Virus record (IMG/VR): IMGVR_UViG_3300021373_002893
Coordinates: 1 to 25,332 of that record
Source of the DNA: a virus
DNA length: 25,332 nt
Strand: one strand, 5' to 3'
Shown here: piece by piece, positions 1 through 8,431 of the stretch
Position numbering within the stretch: position 1 is the first letter of the stretch
Layout: the number at the start of each line of letters is the position of its first letter
Made by a program: the position numbers and the translations under genes
The notes under the pieces: model-generated
Seen by the model: the letters and a program-made list of their open reading frames with translations, nothing else
What the model was told of the DNA's origin: nothing
Databases searched by the model: none

Positions 1-1338
1 GAAACAATATTTAACTGTGAGTATCCTGCTAACATCAAAACACTTTGGAAACATCAAGGTGGGCGTGGACCTTATATGAGTGCTAAAATGACAATACCTA
101 GTGAACGTGAAGGCGAAAGCGGAACACATGAATTAATTATTGATGATACAGCAGGCATTGTAAAAGCATATGAAGCAGTAACACAGTATTGCGGTTGGCA
201 ACCTATTGAAGCAGGTAAAACAATGGGCTTATCACCATATGGTAAACCTAATGACGGCATACCACAAATTTACACAGACGACGGTGACAATGAATGGGTA
301 TCTGCTAATAGAAATATAATCATTCCAACTTATCCTAATGGTGCAGTTGTAAATGAAAACAGATACGAAACTCTTAAAACAGAACAAAGTGCCTACGAAA
401 ATAGAGAAGATTTAACCAAATTACAAAGCCGTAGAGATATGGCGTATGCAATACAAAAAGAATCTCAAGAACGTGTATTAGAACTTATACTTAAAGCAGT
501 TGAAATGACTGGTAATAAAAATGTTGTATTAAGTGGTGGATACGGTTTAAATTGTGTTGCTAATTATTATTTCTTAGAAACTTTAAACAAACATGACATT
601 AAATTATATGTAGAACCTATATCAAGTGATGCAGGAACATGTATTGGTGCGGCAATGTTACATTACCATCACATGATGCAAGATGATACTCAACGTCCTT
701 ATGCAGATAGTTTGTATTTAGGTCCTGCGTATTGTCATTCAGAAGAAGAAATAAATGCAGTTGTAGAAAAATATGACGCAGAAATAAAAGATGCAGAAAA
801 TAAAGATGTAATAGAATTATTAACAAATAAAAACATTGTTGCTTTATTTCAAGGACGTAGTGAATCAGGACCACGTGCTTTAGGTAATAGAAGTTTATTG
901 TTTGATCCATCTTATGAAGATGGTAAAGACCATGTTAACAAAGTAAAACGTAGAGAATACTTTAGACCATTTGCAGGAAGTATACTGCATGAACATGCAG
1001 ACGAATGGTTTGATATGAAAGGTATGGAACAATCTCCGCATATGATGTATGCAATGGATTGTAAAGAAGGCGTTGCAGAAAAAATTCCAAGCATTATACA
1101 TATTGATGGTACGTGTAGAATACAAACTGTTAAAGAAGAACAAAATCCTAATTATTACAATTTGATAAAAGATTTTTATGACAAAACAGGCTTGCCTATA
1201 TTATTCAATACCAGCTTTAATTTAGGTGGCGAACCACTTGTAGAAACACTAGATGATGCAGTGAGAACATTGTACGATAGCGATATAGAATATCTATATT
1301 TGCCTGAATATAATAAATTAATTTGTGTGAGAAACTAA
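1..1338 (+). CDS. NodU/TobZ-type carbamoyltransferase (5' end outside window)
   Basis: The reading frame is open from base 1, so the N-terminus lies upstream and the ATG at 76 is internal; 445 codons are visible. Seen: MGLSPYGKP at about 223-249, LSGGYGLNCVAN at about 529-564, and GRSESGPRALGNRS at about 853-894 followed by a YFRPFAGSIL stretch. Near the end is LFNTSFNLGGEP. These are the signatures of the Kae1-like domain and the C-terminal domain of NodU/TobZ O-carbamoyltransferases, which use carbamoyl phosphate and ATP to carbamoylate a hydroxyl group on a sugar or natural product. From memory, a phage enzyme of this general type modifies hydroxymethylcytosine in DNA, so the substrate may be a sugar or a base. 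The gene is first in a run of overlapping plus-strand accessory genes, and its stop shares one base with the next start. Confidence 0.9.
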   Translation, partial: ETIFNCEYPANIKTLWKHQGGRGPYMSAKMTIPSEREGESGTHELIIDDTAGIVKAYEAVTQYCGWQPIEAGKTMGLSPYGKPNDGIPQIYTDDGDNEWVSANRNIIIPTYPNGAVVNENRYETLKTEQSAYENREDLTKLQSRRDMAYAIQKESQERVLELILKAVEMTGNKNVVLSGGYGLNCVANYYFLETLNKHDIKLYVEPISSDAGTCIGAAMLHYHHMMQDDTQRPYADSLYLGPAYCHSEEEINAVVEKYDAEIKDAENKDVIELLTNKNIVALFQGRSESGPRALGNRSLLFDPSYEDGKDHVNKVKRREYFRPFAGSILHEHADEWFDMKGMEQSPHMMYAMDCKEGVAEKIPSIIHIDGTCRIQTVKEEQNPNYYNLIKDFYDKTGLPILFNTSFNLGGEPLVETLDDAVRTLYDSDIEYLYLPEYNKLICVRN

Positions 1339-2090
1339 TGACAATCAAAACAAAAATATTGGAGCATATCCAAGGTAACTTCTCCGATACATTTTCTTTA
1401 CAACAAGAATATAGAAGCCATCCTGGTTACAGTAAACTTGAAATAAAAAACTTTTTGCCTTATGATCTTGTACAAGATATGGCTAAAGAACTTGACGACA
1501 TACCTTTAAAAGATTGTAAAAAGTTTACAAGAAAAGGTAGTTGTATGTATGAATACAATAAAGTAGATAATACACCTATTCAAGATGCTGTTGTTAGTGC
1601 ATTGCATGGTGCAACTTTTTTAAAGTGGCTTCAAGAAATTACAGATACTGTAGATTTAATACCAGACCCACACTTAGTAGGTGCAGGATATTGTAAAGCA
1701 TTTACAGGAGATAGTTTAAAAGTTCATACTGATTTTAACTGGAATGAACAAATTAGATTACACAGACGTTTAAGTGTTATAATATATCTCAATCCTAAAT
1801 GGCAAGAAAGTTGGGGCGGCAACTTAGATTTTTATGATACTGATAGAGAAACTGTTGTTAGTCGTGTTGTACCAGATGCAGGTAATTTAGTAGTATGGAG
1901 TTATAATAATCTTGCTTATCATGGATATCCTGAGCCAATGAAACTTCCTACAGGAATGAGTAGAAAAAACTTAAGATTGTTTTACTATGTAAGTAATGCA
2001 AAACACGATGATAAATTTCCTCCACATAGAAGTTTATATTGGTTTGACGATAAAGAAAAGGTTCCATACGATAAGCCATGGGAAAAATAA
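1338..2090 (+). CDS. 2OG-Fe(II) oxygenase, prolyl-4-hydroxylase-like
   Basis: This 250-residue protein starts at ATG 1338, which overlaps the upstream stop by one base; a TTG 15 bases earlier is possible but less likely. The double-stranded beta-helix core is clear: H130-x-D132, a YLNPKWQESWGGNLDFYD stretch typical of the prolyl-4-hydroxylase superfamily, distal H195 and R213 for the 2-oxoglutarate carboxylate. Such enzymes couple decarboxylation of 2-oxoglutarate to hydroxylation of a peptide, sugar or small molecule. Similar genes are frequent in marine myoviruses, mostly with unknown substrate. It sits between a carbamoyltransferase and a second oxygenase-like gene, overlapping the latter by 13 bases, which implies translational coupling. 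A hydroxyl made here could be the acceptor for the carbamoyltransferase; that link is inference. Confidence 0.88.
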   Translation: MTIKTKILEHIQGNFSDTFSLQQEYRSHPGYSKLEIKNFLPYDLVQDMAKELDDIPLKDCKKFTRKGSCMYEYNKVDNTPIQDAVVSALHGATFLKWLQEITDTVDLIPDPHLVGAGYCKAFTGDSLKVHTDFNWNEQIRLHRRLSVIIYLNPKWQESWGGNLDFYDTDRETVVSRVVPDAGNLVVWSYNNLAYHGYPEPMKLPTGMSRKNLRLFYYVSNAKHDDKFPPHRSLYWFDDKEKVPYDKPWEK

Positions 2091-2596
2091 AATTACAAAT
2101 TCCACAATTTGATTATAAGAATCTTACATGGGTGAAAGAAGATAATGTAACCATACTAGATCGTGCTGACGAATTCGAAAAACAAAATTTACAATATATT
2201 AAGGTAGGATACAACAATCTCAATAGTATGTACTATAGGGCATTTGAAGTATCTGAAGATATACACAATTTCTGTAAAACATTATTTCCTAGGTACAGCG
2301 TAGGAGTAATGAAACAACCTCCAGGTCAAACATTACCTAGTCACGAAGATACATTTTTTAAATTTGCTAAAACTAACGATATTGATCCTTATCAATGCTG
2401 TAGAGTCAATATTTTCTTAGAAGATTGGCAAAGTGGACATTATTTTGAAATAAATGAAAAAAGTGTCTTGCATTGGAAGCGTGGTGATGCTATAATAATA
2501 CGTAGAGACCAAATGCATTTAAGTGGAAATATGGGTATGACCACAAAGTACACAATGCAAGTTACTGGAGTATATGATGAATTTACGTGGCGCTAA
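2078..2596 (+). CDS. Small 2OG-Fe(II) oxygenase-like protein
   Basis: This 172-residue protein overlaps its upstream neighbour by 13 bases and its downstream neighbour by 23. It has a probable metal triad: H89-x-D91 (in SHED) and H147 (in QMHLSG), separated by a beta-rich stretch with LEDW at about 114-117 and a KRGDAIIIRRDQ strand before the distal histidine. The order and spacing fit a jelly-roll 2OG/Fe(II) oxygenase such as those of the aspartyl-hydroxylase or phytanoyl-hydroxylase type. The arginine usually found about ten residues after the distal histidine is not clear; K157 is the nearest basic residue. It could instead be a non-oxygenase cupin-fold protein. The substrate is unknown. 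Its place inside the overlapping gene run suggests it acts in the same modification pathway. Confidence 0.65.
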   Translation: MGKIKLQIPQFDYKNLTWVKEDNVTILDRADEFEKQNLQYIKVGYNNLNSMYYRAFEVSEDIHNFCKTLFPRYSVGVMKQPPGQTLPSHEDTFFKFAKTNDIDPYQCCRVNIFLEDWQSGHYFEINEKSVLHWKRGDAIIIRRDQMHLSGNMGMTTKYTMQVTGVYDEFTWR

Positions 2597-3437
2597 ACCT
2601 GTTGTTGATAACTTTTTTAAAGACTACATTAGTAAAATAGATTGTAGTGCAGATCTATATAATGAAAAATTGCCACAAGTATTTACAGACAATTTTTATA
2701 ATTGGATAAGCAGTAGTGAACTTAATACACTACTTGGCTTAGATTGTTTTCCTAGCAAACGTCTTGTGTGCGGCACAGCACAGGCATTTGACCACTTTTA
2801 CCTAAAACATAAGGATAGACGCTTTAGATTCTATAAGGGCGAATTTATGTACCACAGTGCTTGTTTAAAGCATGGTTTTACGTGGGAATACATTGAGGAC
2901 GCAAGACTGCATAATAATGATGCTGTAATTATAAGTGTACCATTTAGTGATGCAGGCACACAATTACCAATGGACAATTTGCTGTATAATTGTTATGGAA
3001 TGGATATTCCTGTGCTATTAGATTTTGCATATTATCCTTGCACAAAAAATATTAATTTAGATTTAGAAAAATTTAGTGCAGTTGAAACAATTACGTTCAG
3101 TATAAGCAAAGCATTTTATGGTGCTGAATTTTTACGTGTAGGTATGCGTTTACAACGTGAAGATAAAGATGACGGTATTGATGTATTCAATTCTGTTGAA
3201 ATGATTAACAGAGTACCGTTAAGTATAGCAAATAATCTTATACAAAACTTTAGCATTGATTACAATTGGCAAAAGTATGGTAAAATATACAGCGAAGTTT
3301 GTGCAGAACATAATTTAGAAGAAACTGATTGTATTATGTTTGGACAAGGCGGCGAAGAATATGCAGAAAACAATAGAGGTGGAAAGTACAATAGGGTAAC
3401 TGTTTCAGACCTTATAGGACAAAAAATAAATGTTTAA
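2574..3437 (+). CDS. Shortened PLP-dependent aminotransferase-like protein (fold type I)
   Basis: The protein has 287 residues, against roughly 380-420 for class I/II aminotransferases. Seen: CGTAQAFDHF at 66-75, resembling the Gly-rich cofactor-phosphate loop; VLLDFAYYP at 147-155, with D150 placed like the pyridine-nitrogen Asp and Y153 following; FSISKAF at 175-181, with K179 placed like the Schiff-base lysine; and R188 soon after, as in aspartate-aminotransferase relatives. The C-terminal small domain looks cut down, and I see no clear match to the substrate-carboxylate arginine. It may be a minimal aminotransferase, a decarboxylase-like enzyme, or a protein that keeps cofactor binding only. 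The start could be ATG 2574 or ATG 2577. It overlaps both neighbours, which are oxygenase-like genes. Confidence 0.6.
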   Translation: MMNLRGAKPVVDNFFKDYISKIDCSADLYNEKLPQVFTDNFYNWISSSELNTLLGLDCFPSKRLVCGTAQAFDHFYLKHKDRRFRFYKGEFMYHSACLKHGFTWEYIEDARLHNNDAVIISVPFSDAGTQLPMDNLLYNCYGMDIPVLLDFAYYPCTKNINLDLEKFSAVETITFSISKAFYGAEFLRVGMRLQREDKDDGIDVFNSVEMINRVPLSIANNLIQNFSIDYNWQKYGKIYSEVCAEHNLEETDCIMFGQGGEEYAENNRGGKYNRVTVSDLIGQKINV

Positions 3438-3987
3438 CAAATTACAAAACTGGCTACCTGTAACATTAGTAAACGAACTAGACAAAATATTTACAGGCGA
3501 CAAAGTATCATGGATATATACACCTAGTACTGTAAATTATCAAGAAGTAAACAAAGTAGATGGTATTGAAGACAGTCATCAGTTTGTACATTTACTTTAC
3601 GATCAAGGACAGCCTGTAAGTCATTTATGGGAAGCAGTAAGACCATTAATACATTTTTTTGAATATCATAAAAAACTTCAAGTGTTCGAACTTGGCAGAA
3701 TAAAAGCAAATATGTTATTTCAAGATACAACAACATCAAACAGTTACAATACACCACATATTGACGTACATGATGATGAATGGACAAGTTTAGTTTATTA
3801 TGTAAACAAAAGCGATGGTCCAACTGTAATGTTTGATAATAAATTAAACCAAATAGATCAAAGTATTTTTGAACAAGGTAATGCAGTATATTTTCCAAGT
3901 AATAAATTACATAGTAGCACTAACCCATTCAATAATTATAGAAGAATAGTAATAAACATAACAATGAAGACAAAGGAGATAAAATGA
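3430..3987 (+). CDS. 2OG-Fe(II) oxygenase
   Basis: This 185-residue protein shows the canonical facial triad and co-substrate arginine: H110-x-D112 in TPHIDVHDDEW, then LVYYVNKSDGPTVMFD, then FPSNKLH with distal H161, and R171 or R172 in the NYRRIVINI strand. This matches the small stand-alone 2OG/Fe(II) oxygenases common in marine T4-like phages. It should hydroxylate, or otherwise oxidise, an unknown substrate while turning 2-oxoglutarate into succinate. Its ATG overlaps the previous stop by eight bases, and its own stop overlaps the amidinotransferase start as ATGA. Inside its 3' end (3974-3978) is an AGGAG that serves as ribosome-binding site for the next gene. Confidence 0.85.
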   Translation: MFNKLQNWLPVTLVNELDKIFTGDKVSWIYTPSTVNYQEVNKVDGIEDSHQFVHLLYDQGQPVSHLWEAVRPLIHFFEYHKKLQVFELGRIKANMLFQDTTTSNSYNTPHIDVHDDEWTSLVYYVNKSDGPTVMFDNKLNQIDQSIFEQGNAVYFPSNKLHSSTNPFNNYRRIVINITMKTKEIK

Positions 3988-5045
3988 CAGTAGTAAGTAG
4001 TCACAACGATTGGGATCCTTTAGAAGAAGTGTTTGTAGGAATTGCAGATCATGCACGTATTCCTACAGTTGATAAATCAACACACTCTTTTGGATTTGCA
4101 GATTGTAAGTATGAACATATTAAAGATTTAGAAGGTCCTAGCCCACAGTGGGTAGTTGACGAAGCAAACGAAGACTTAGATGGCTTTGCAAAAGTATTAA
4201 CAGACTTAGGTGTAAAAGTAAGACGCCCAGAATCAATTGACCACAGTGTTGAATTTGGTTCGCCTGATTGGAAAACTACAGGATGGTATACATACTGTCC
4301 AAGAGACTTGTTATTACCTTTAGATAATTTAATTATTGATTGTCCTGGTGCAATGAGAGCAAGACAGTATGAAACAACAGCATATAGAGATTTCTTATAT
4401 GAAGCAATGGAAGGCGGATCACAATGGATAAGTGCGCCACGTCCAAAACTACTAGATGACATTTATCAACTTGAAGACCTCAGTATTCCAACACTTGTAA
4501 ACAAAGAAATTGTTTTTGATGCACCTAACGTAGTGCGTTTAGGTAATGACTTATTATATCAAGTAAGTAATTCAGGAACACTACTAGGCGGACAATGGCT
4601 AAAAACTATTCTTGAACCTTTAGGATATCGTATCCATTTGGCAGAAAAGTTTTATAGTTATTCCCACTTTGATAGTACGGTTATTCCGTTACGTCCAGGA
4701 CTTGTATTATTTAATGGTGATAGAATTACACCTGATTGGTATCCACCTATTTTTGAATCATGGGATAAAATATTTTTTCCAGGAGATCAGGTACATGATA
4801 TTGGTACTAATTTACCTAATAATGTTTCTCCTTGTAGTAAATATATTGGATTAAACTTTATGAGTGTAAACGAAAAACTTGTTATCTGTGATGAAAATCA
4901 ACACGAATTACGCAAGGTACTTGACCAACACGGTATTGAAAGTATTGGATTGCCAATGCGTCAAGCACGTACACTATCAGGTGGATTTCATTGTGTAACA
5001 CTTGACACAAAGCGTAAGGGAACACGAGAAGACTACTTTGCGTGA
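3984..5045 (+). CDS. Amidinotransferase (glycine / inosamine amidinotransferase family)
   Basis: These 353 residues match the guanidino-group-transferring family that includes glycine amidinotransferase and streptomycin StrB1. The likely catalytic residues are all present: D179 in FDAPNVVRLGND, H228 in SHFDSTVIPLRPG, and the nucleophile C337 in LSGGFHCVTLD. The family moves an amidino group from arginine to an amine through an amidino-cysteine intermediate, with glycine, lysine or an aminocyclitol as acceptor. The sequence does not settle which. The start is firm: ATG 3984 follows AGGAG (3974-3978) by five bases and overlaps the previous stop. With a PLP aminotransferase-like gene two places upstream, one could picture an amine being made and then converted to a guanidino group; that is inference. 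The length is close to the family norm and nothing looks broken. Confidence 0.9.
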   Translation: MTVVSSHNDWDPLEEVFVGIADHARIPTVDKSTHSFGFADCKYEHIKDLEGPSPQWVVDEANEDLDGFAKVLTDLGVKVRRPESIDHSVEFGSPDWKTTGWYTYCPRDLLLPLDNLIIDCPGAMRARQYETTAYRDFLYEAMEGGSQWISAPRPKLLDDIYQLEDLSIPTLVNKEIVFDAPNVVRLGNDLLYQVSNSGTLLGGQWLKTILEPLGYRIHLAEKFYSYSHFDSTVIPLRPGLVLFNGDRITPDWYPPIFESWDKIFFPGDQVHDIGTNLPNNVSPCSKYIGLNFMSVNEKLVICDENQHELRKVLDQHGIESIGLPMRQARTLSGGFHCVTLDTKRKGTREDYFA

Positions 5046-5910
5046 TAACAATAGAGGACATTGGTTACCATTTTTAGAATGGATGATCACAACCAGTTGC
5101 GACTTGGCTTGCCCTGGTTGTGATCGATTTATCGATTATAATCATAACTGGACAGAAAGTTATGAAGATATTGATAAAAATATGTCCTTTTGGTCTAAAC
5201 ATCTAGACCCAGATAATTTTACACTAATAGGTGGCGAACCTTTATTACACCCTTACATATATAAAATAATTAAAAGCACACGCAAGTATTTTGATCATGC
5301 TTGTATAGAAATATACACTAACGGATTATTATTTCCAAAACGTCCTAAACTTATCGAATTACTTTTAGAATTAGGAAATGCAAAAGTCAGTTTAACTTAT
5401 CATAATCAAGATCCAGAAGTACGTGCAAAGATAGACAGAAATATAAAAAAATATATATTTAAGCATTATGGCTTTTATCAAACTGGCAAAAATAAATGGC
5501 AATATAAAGATGTTACATTTGAAACAACTGATCCTACAGAAGGTGGTTGGTATGATTACAGACAAAACTTAAATGGCATCTTAAAACCTTGGAAGGATAA
5601 TAATCCTGCTGAAAGTTATAGTAAATGCATGGCTAATGTTTATCCAATTATATATAAAAACAGATTATACAAGTGTCCTCCAATAAGTATGGTAGAAACA
5701 CACTTAACAAAAAGTTTTCAATTAGGAGATGAGGACTGGGCACCTTATCTCGCATATAAAGGATTAGGCACAGATTTTTTAGAAGAAGAACTAGAAGAGT
5801 TTATAGATAATATACAAAAGCCACACGAAATATGTGGTATGTGTCCTGCTAATCCTGTTCTTAAAAAACAACCAGATGCAATAGTAAAACATAGGTTAGA
5901 AAAGATATGA
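5038..5910 (+). CDS. Radical SAM enzyme with C-terminal auxiliary cysteines
   Basis: The core motif C21-x3-C25-x2-C28 (SCDLACPGC) binds the SAM-cleaving [4Fe-4S] cluster, followed by LIGGEPLLHP, the GGEP SAM-binding element. I place the start at TTG 5038, which overlaps the amidinotransferase stop; this gives 290 residues and keeps the first barrel strand (PFLEWMITT). The ATGs inside that strand would remove it, and a TTG at 5002 would require a long overlap. C197, C213, C266 and C269 (CGMC) near the C-terminus could hold an auxiliary cluster, as in SPASM/twitch proteins that act on peptides or sugars. The reaction is unknown. The stop overlaps the next start as ATGA. Confidence 0.85.
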   Translation: MRDNNRGHWLPFLEWMITTSCDLACPGCDRFIDYNHNWTESYEDIDKNMSFWSKHLDPDNFTLIGGEPLLHPYIYKIIKSTRKYFDHACIEIYTNGLLFPKRPKLIELLLELGNAKVSLTYHNQDPEVRAKIDRNIKKYIFKHYGFYQTGKNKWQYKDVTFETTDPTEGGWYDYRQNLNGILKPWKDNNPAESYSKCMANVYPIIYKNRLYKCPPISMVETHLTKSFQLGDEDWAPYLAYKGLGTDFLEEELEEFIDNIQKPHEICGMCPANPVLKKQPDAIVKHRLEKI

Positions 5911-7094
5911 GAATACCAACAGCATTTTTACAAGGCGGAGCTCGTACTTATGAAACTTTAGTTAACAAATACGAAGGTATATTAGGCTTTGCAGTTGACC
6001 AAGAAAACTATGCAGTGCAACCTAAGATGGTTTTATTTTTTGAATTTGTAGGTAATAATGCTTATATGTTACAGCAAATGCCTTTAATGATAGAACGTTT
6101 TAAAGACAGTGAATTATTCTTAATACTTGATGACAGTTACGAAGGATTAGCTGACAAACAATTTATGACAATGTTTAAAGAAGCACTACAAGGAAGTAAT
6201 TGTATAAAACATTGGAGAATATTATCTAGCAATATGAAAATGCGTGGTATATGTAAAGAAGTATTTGGTAATTCTGATAACTTTCAATACTTCAACATAC
6301 ATTTACATCTTAATGAATACGATAATATTGATATACAAAACTATGATTGGAATATAAACAAGCAACTAAGAGCTAAAAAATTTATGTGCGTAAATAGGCA
6401 GGAAAGATATCATAGACTTCTGACTGTAGATCATTTAATAAAAAATGATGTTGCAAAGCATACGTTTTTAAGTTGTATGCTAGGCGAATATAAATCATTA
6501 ATTACAGATTCAGAAAAAACATGGACTGAAAAAGATAAAGGCTTACGTAAATTTTTAGATCCTGACTTAGATAATATAAATTTGACAGATGAACAGAAAC
6601 AAAGACTGCGTTGTTTGCCTTTAGAGTTAGATGTACACGAAAATCAACATCATGCTATAAAAGTAAATATGCCTAGTTTAGAAACATATTTTCAACAAAG
6701 TTATTTTAGTATTATTACAGAAGGGGATTTTACAAGAGGTGAACAAAGACAAATGTTCACAGAAAAGGTTTTAAAATGTTTCTTATATGGACATCCGTTT
6801 GTACTTATAGGCTTGCCTGGCACACTTAAACTGTTACAAAATTTAGGATTTATTACTTTTGGTTCAGTAATTAATGAAAGTTATGATAATGAGCTAAATG
6901 ATGACAAACGTTTGGAAATGTGTTTAGCTGAGGTAGACAAATTAAATAAATTAAATATGAACGAACTAAGAAATGTTTATAATAACTTAGAACCTATACT
7001 GCATCATAATCATCAGACATATAAAGTTATAAACAGCATGCCGGCACCTAACAAATTAGCAAATGATCTAATTAGTTGGTATTCAAATGATTAA
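5907..7094 (+). CDS. Glycosyltransferase-like protein (exostosin-like C-terminal part)
   Basis: A 395-residue protein, last of the plus-strand accessory run. The N-terminal half has no motif I recognise. From about residue 180 it has FMCVNRQERYHR, then SIITEGDF, FTEKVLKCFLYGHPFVLIG, and FITFGSVINESYD. This series (a basic stretch, then a glutamate-rich 'TEK' element, a 'hPf' element and a 'GF.TF...E.YD' element) recurs in marine-phage proteins that resemble the nucleotide-sugar-binding half of exostosin/GT-B glycosyltransferases. I treat the assignment as family-level resemblance only. If it is correct, the protein would transfer a sugar from an unknown donor. The stop lies in a 23-base tail-to-tail overlap with the minus-strand radical SAM gene, and no terminator hairpin is visible between them. 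Confidence 0.5.
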   Translation: MRIPTAFLQGGARTYETLVNKYEGILGFAVDQENYAVQPKMVLFFEFVGNNAYMLQQMPLMIERFKDSELFLILDDSYEGLADKQFMTMFKEALQGSNCIKHWRILSSNMKMRGICKEVFGNSDNFQYFNIHLHLNEYDNIDIQNYDWNINKQLRAKKFMCVNRQERYHRLLTVDHLIKNDVAKHTFLSCMLGEYKSLITDSEKTWTEKDKGLRKFLDPDLDNINLTDEQKQRLRCLPLELDVHENQHHAIKVNMPSLETYFQQSYFSIITEGDFTRGEQRQMFTEKVLKCFLYGHPFVLIGLPGTLKLLQNLGFITFGSVINESYDNELNDDKRLEMCLAEVDKLNKLNMNELRNVYNNLEPILHHNHQTYKVINSMPAPNKLANDLISWYSND

Positions 7095-8013
7095 TTATAA
7101 AATCTTTTGTAGGTAAGTTTAGTTGTTGTGCGTTTTCTTTGATTAGTTGCTTCTGATCTTTGGGTAAATTCTTTATATCTAAGAATGTAGGATATGTCAA
7201 TACATTAATGTACCAATCTGCTTTGTAATTACGTACATATTTTGTAATATTTTGTATATCTTCATAGTTGTTCAAGTGCATTACTGTATTAAATTCTAAT
7301 TTGTGCTTTTTCTTTACTACATAATCAACAAATTCACAAACTTTACTCCATTTTGTGCCACCTCTAACCTTTTCAGCTACTTGTCCTACACCATCTATAC
7401 TTACAATGAACATTATGCTTTTAAAATTAGCCCAAATGCTTTCTAATTTTTCTGTAGGCATATACATAGCGTTTGTATTGTACACAACATCTACTTTTTT
7501 TGGGTCTTTAACTAATTTTAACAATTCTAAATGTCTATTTGTGCTTAACGGCTCACCTCCTAAGAATAAAACTTTAGTAACTGTATCAGGAACACTCTTA
7601 ATTGTGTCTATAGTCATGTATTCATAGTTTGCTTTACCTGTTTCACGTAACTCTTTAGCTCTCCAACTAGTGCTGAACTCTGAATTACAACCATCACACG
7701 TTAAATTACACAAATTATCAATACCTATTTCTAAATATTCTAATCCTATGCTATCTGCTTTATATTTTTCGTTAAATTCTTGTCTTAAACTTTTATGTTG
7801 TATGCTTTCTTCATAATAACATTTTTCACAACCAGAAATATATTCTCCTGCTGAACTTAATGTACGTAATTCTTCATAAGCATCGCTATGTAAGACTTTA
7901 TCTAGGTCACCGTCGCTTTGTCCTATAGAATGTTTAAATCTACAGCAAGGATATACTCTTCCGCCAGGACGTATATTTGTATGTTTCCAAAATGCACTAC
8001 AAAAAGTTGACAT
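7072..8013 (-). CDS. Twitch-type radical SAM protein with N-terminal cysteine cluster
   Basis: This 313-residue protein has an inverted architecture relative to usual SPASM proteins. Cysteines C5, C23 and C24 (PCCR) and C62/C65 (GCEKC) come first, and the radical SAM core C102-x3-C106-x2-C109 (LCNLTCDGC) follows. FLGGEPL and FIVSIDG motifs of the barrel come later. The N-terminal cysteines probably bind an auxiliary iron-sulfur cluster. Close look-alikes are common in marine cyanophages, where the substrate is unknown. The start is ATG at 8011-8013, inside the last codons of the upstream minus-strand gene (17-base overlap), so the two are probably co-translated. It is unlike the 5038-5910 radical SAM protein in domain order, so it is not a simple duplicate. 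Confidence 0.85.
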   Translation of the reverse strand: MSTFCSAFWKHTNIRPGGRVYPCCRFKHSIGQSDGDLDKVLHSDAYEELRTLSSAGEYISGCEKCYYEESIQHKSLRQEFNEKYKADSIGLEYLEIGIDNLCNLTCDGCNSEFSTSWRAKELRETGKANYEYMTIDTIKSVPDTVTKVLFLGGEPLSTNRHLELLKLVKDPKKVDVVYNTNAMYMPTEKLESIWANFKSIMFIVSIDGVGQVAEKVRGGTKWSKVCEFVDYVVKKKHKLEFNTVMHLNNYEDIQNITKYVRNYKADWYINVLTYPTFLDIKNLPKDQKQLIKENAQQLNLPTKDFIINHLNTN

Positions 8014-8431
8014 AGTCTATTTTATACCTATCAAGTTGATTATATATTTCTTGCAACAATAATTTAAGCTCTTTATCAGCATAGTAAGGTTTAGTGTCTT
8101 CATTTCTATAAGGATCAAAAAAATCTATACAATTTGGGTAAACTTTTTCTACTTTGTTAGAGTTCACATCAACAAGTGTAGGTGTTTTTGTATCAACACA
8201 ATGTTTTAAGGTTGTTCCTAAGCCTGTTACTACAAAATTACTCTTACTTATTGCATATTGTAATTCATCTTCATTATATTTACTGCTTTTTATACTTACT
8301 ACGTTAATTTTTTCTCTAAGTTCTTTGTCTAGAAAATTAATTGTGTCGTGATCAATCAAATCTTTTGCTAAAAGCAAAAAACTAAATTTATTTTTGTTAT
8401 TTTCTTCAAATAGTTGGTCTATATGTTTCAT
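7997..8431 (-). CDS. Hypothetical protein, possible GT-B-like fragment
   Basis: A 144-residue protein that I do not recognise. It is charged and lysine-rich, with a likely beta-strand FSFLLLAKDL near the N-terminus. A segment reading SNFVVTGLGTTLKHCVDTKTP at about 69-89 resembles the loop of GT-B glycosyltransferases where the donor sugar sits (a strand, then a Gly/Thr turn and a helix). This is weak and based on shape. It could be the remnant C-terminal half of a glycosyltransferase or an unrelated alpha/beta protein. It lies in the three-gene minus-strand operon, overlapping its upstream neighbour by four bases and its downstream neighbour by 17, which supports it being a real gene. Confidence 0.55.
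   Translation of the reverse strand: MKHIDQLFEENNKNKFSFLLLAKDLIDHDTINFLDKELREKINVVSIKSSKYNEDELQYAISKSNFVVTGLGTTLKHCVDTKTPTLVDVNSNKVEKVYPNCIDFFDPYRNEDTKPYYADKELKLLLQEIYNQLDRYKIDYVNFL

Noticed and set aside
1323-1337. TTG start for the first oxygenase
   Set aside because: ATG 1338 gives a complete protein and the usual stop/start overlap; the TTG adds only five residues.
4049-4462. 137-codon minus-strand open frame inside the amidinotransferase gene
   Set aside because: Antisense to a gene with a full catalytic set; no recognisable motif or start signal.
7072-7094. Bidirectional terminator between the convergent genes
   Set aside because: The overlap has no inverted repeat followed by a T run.
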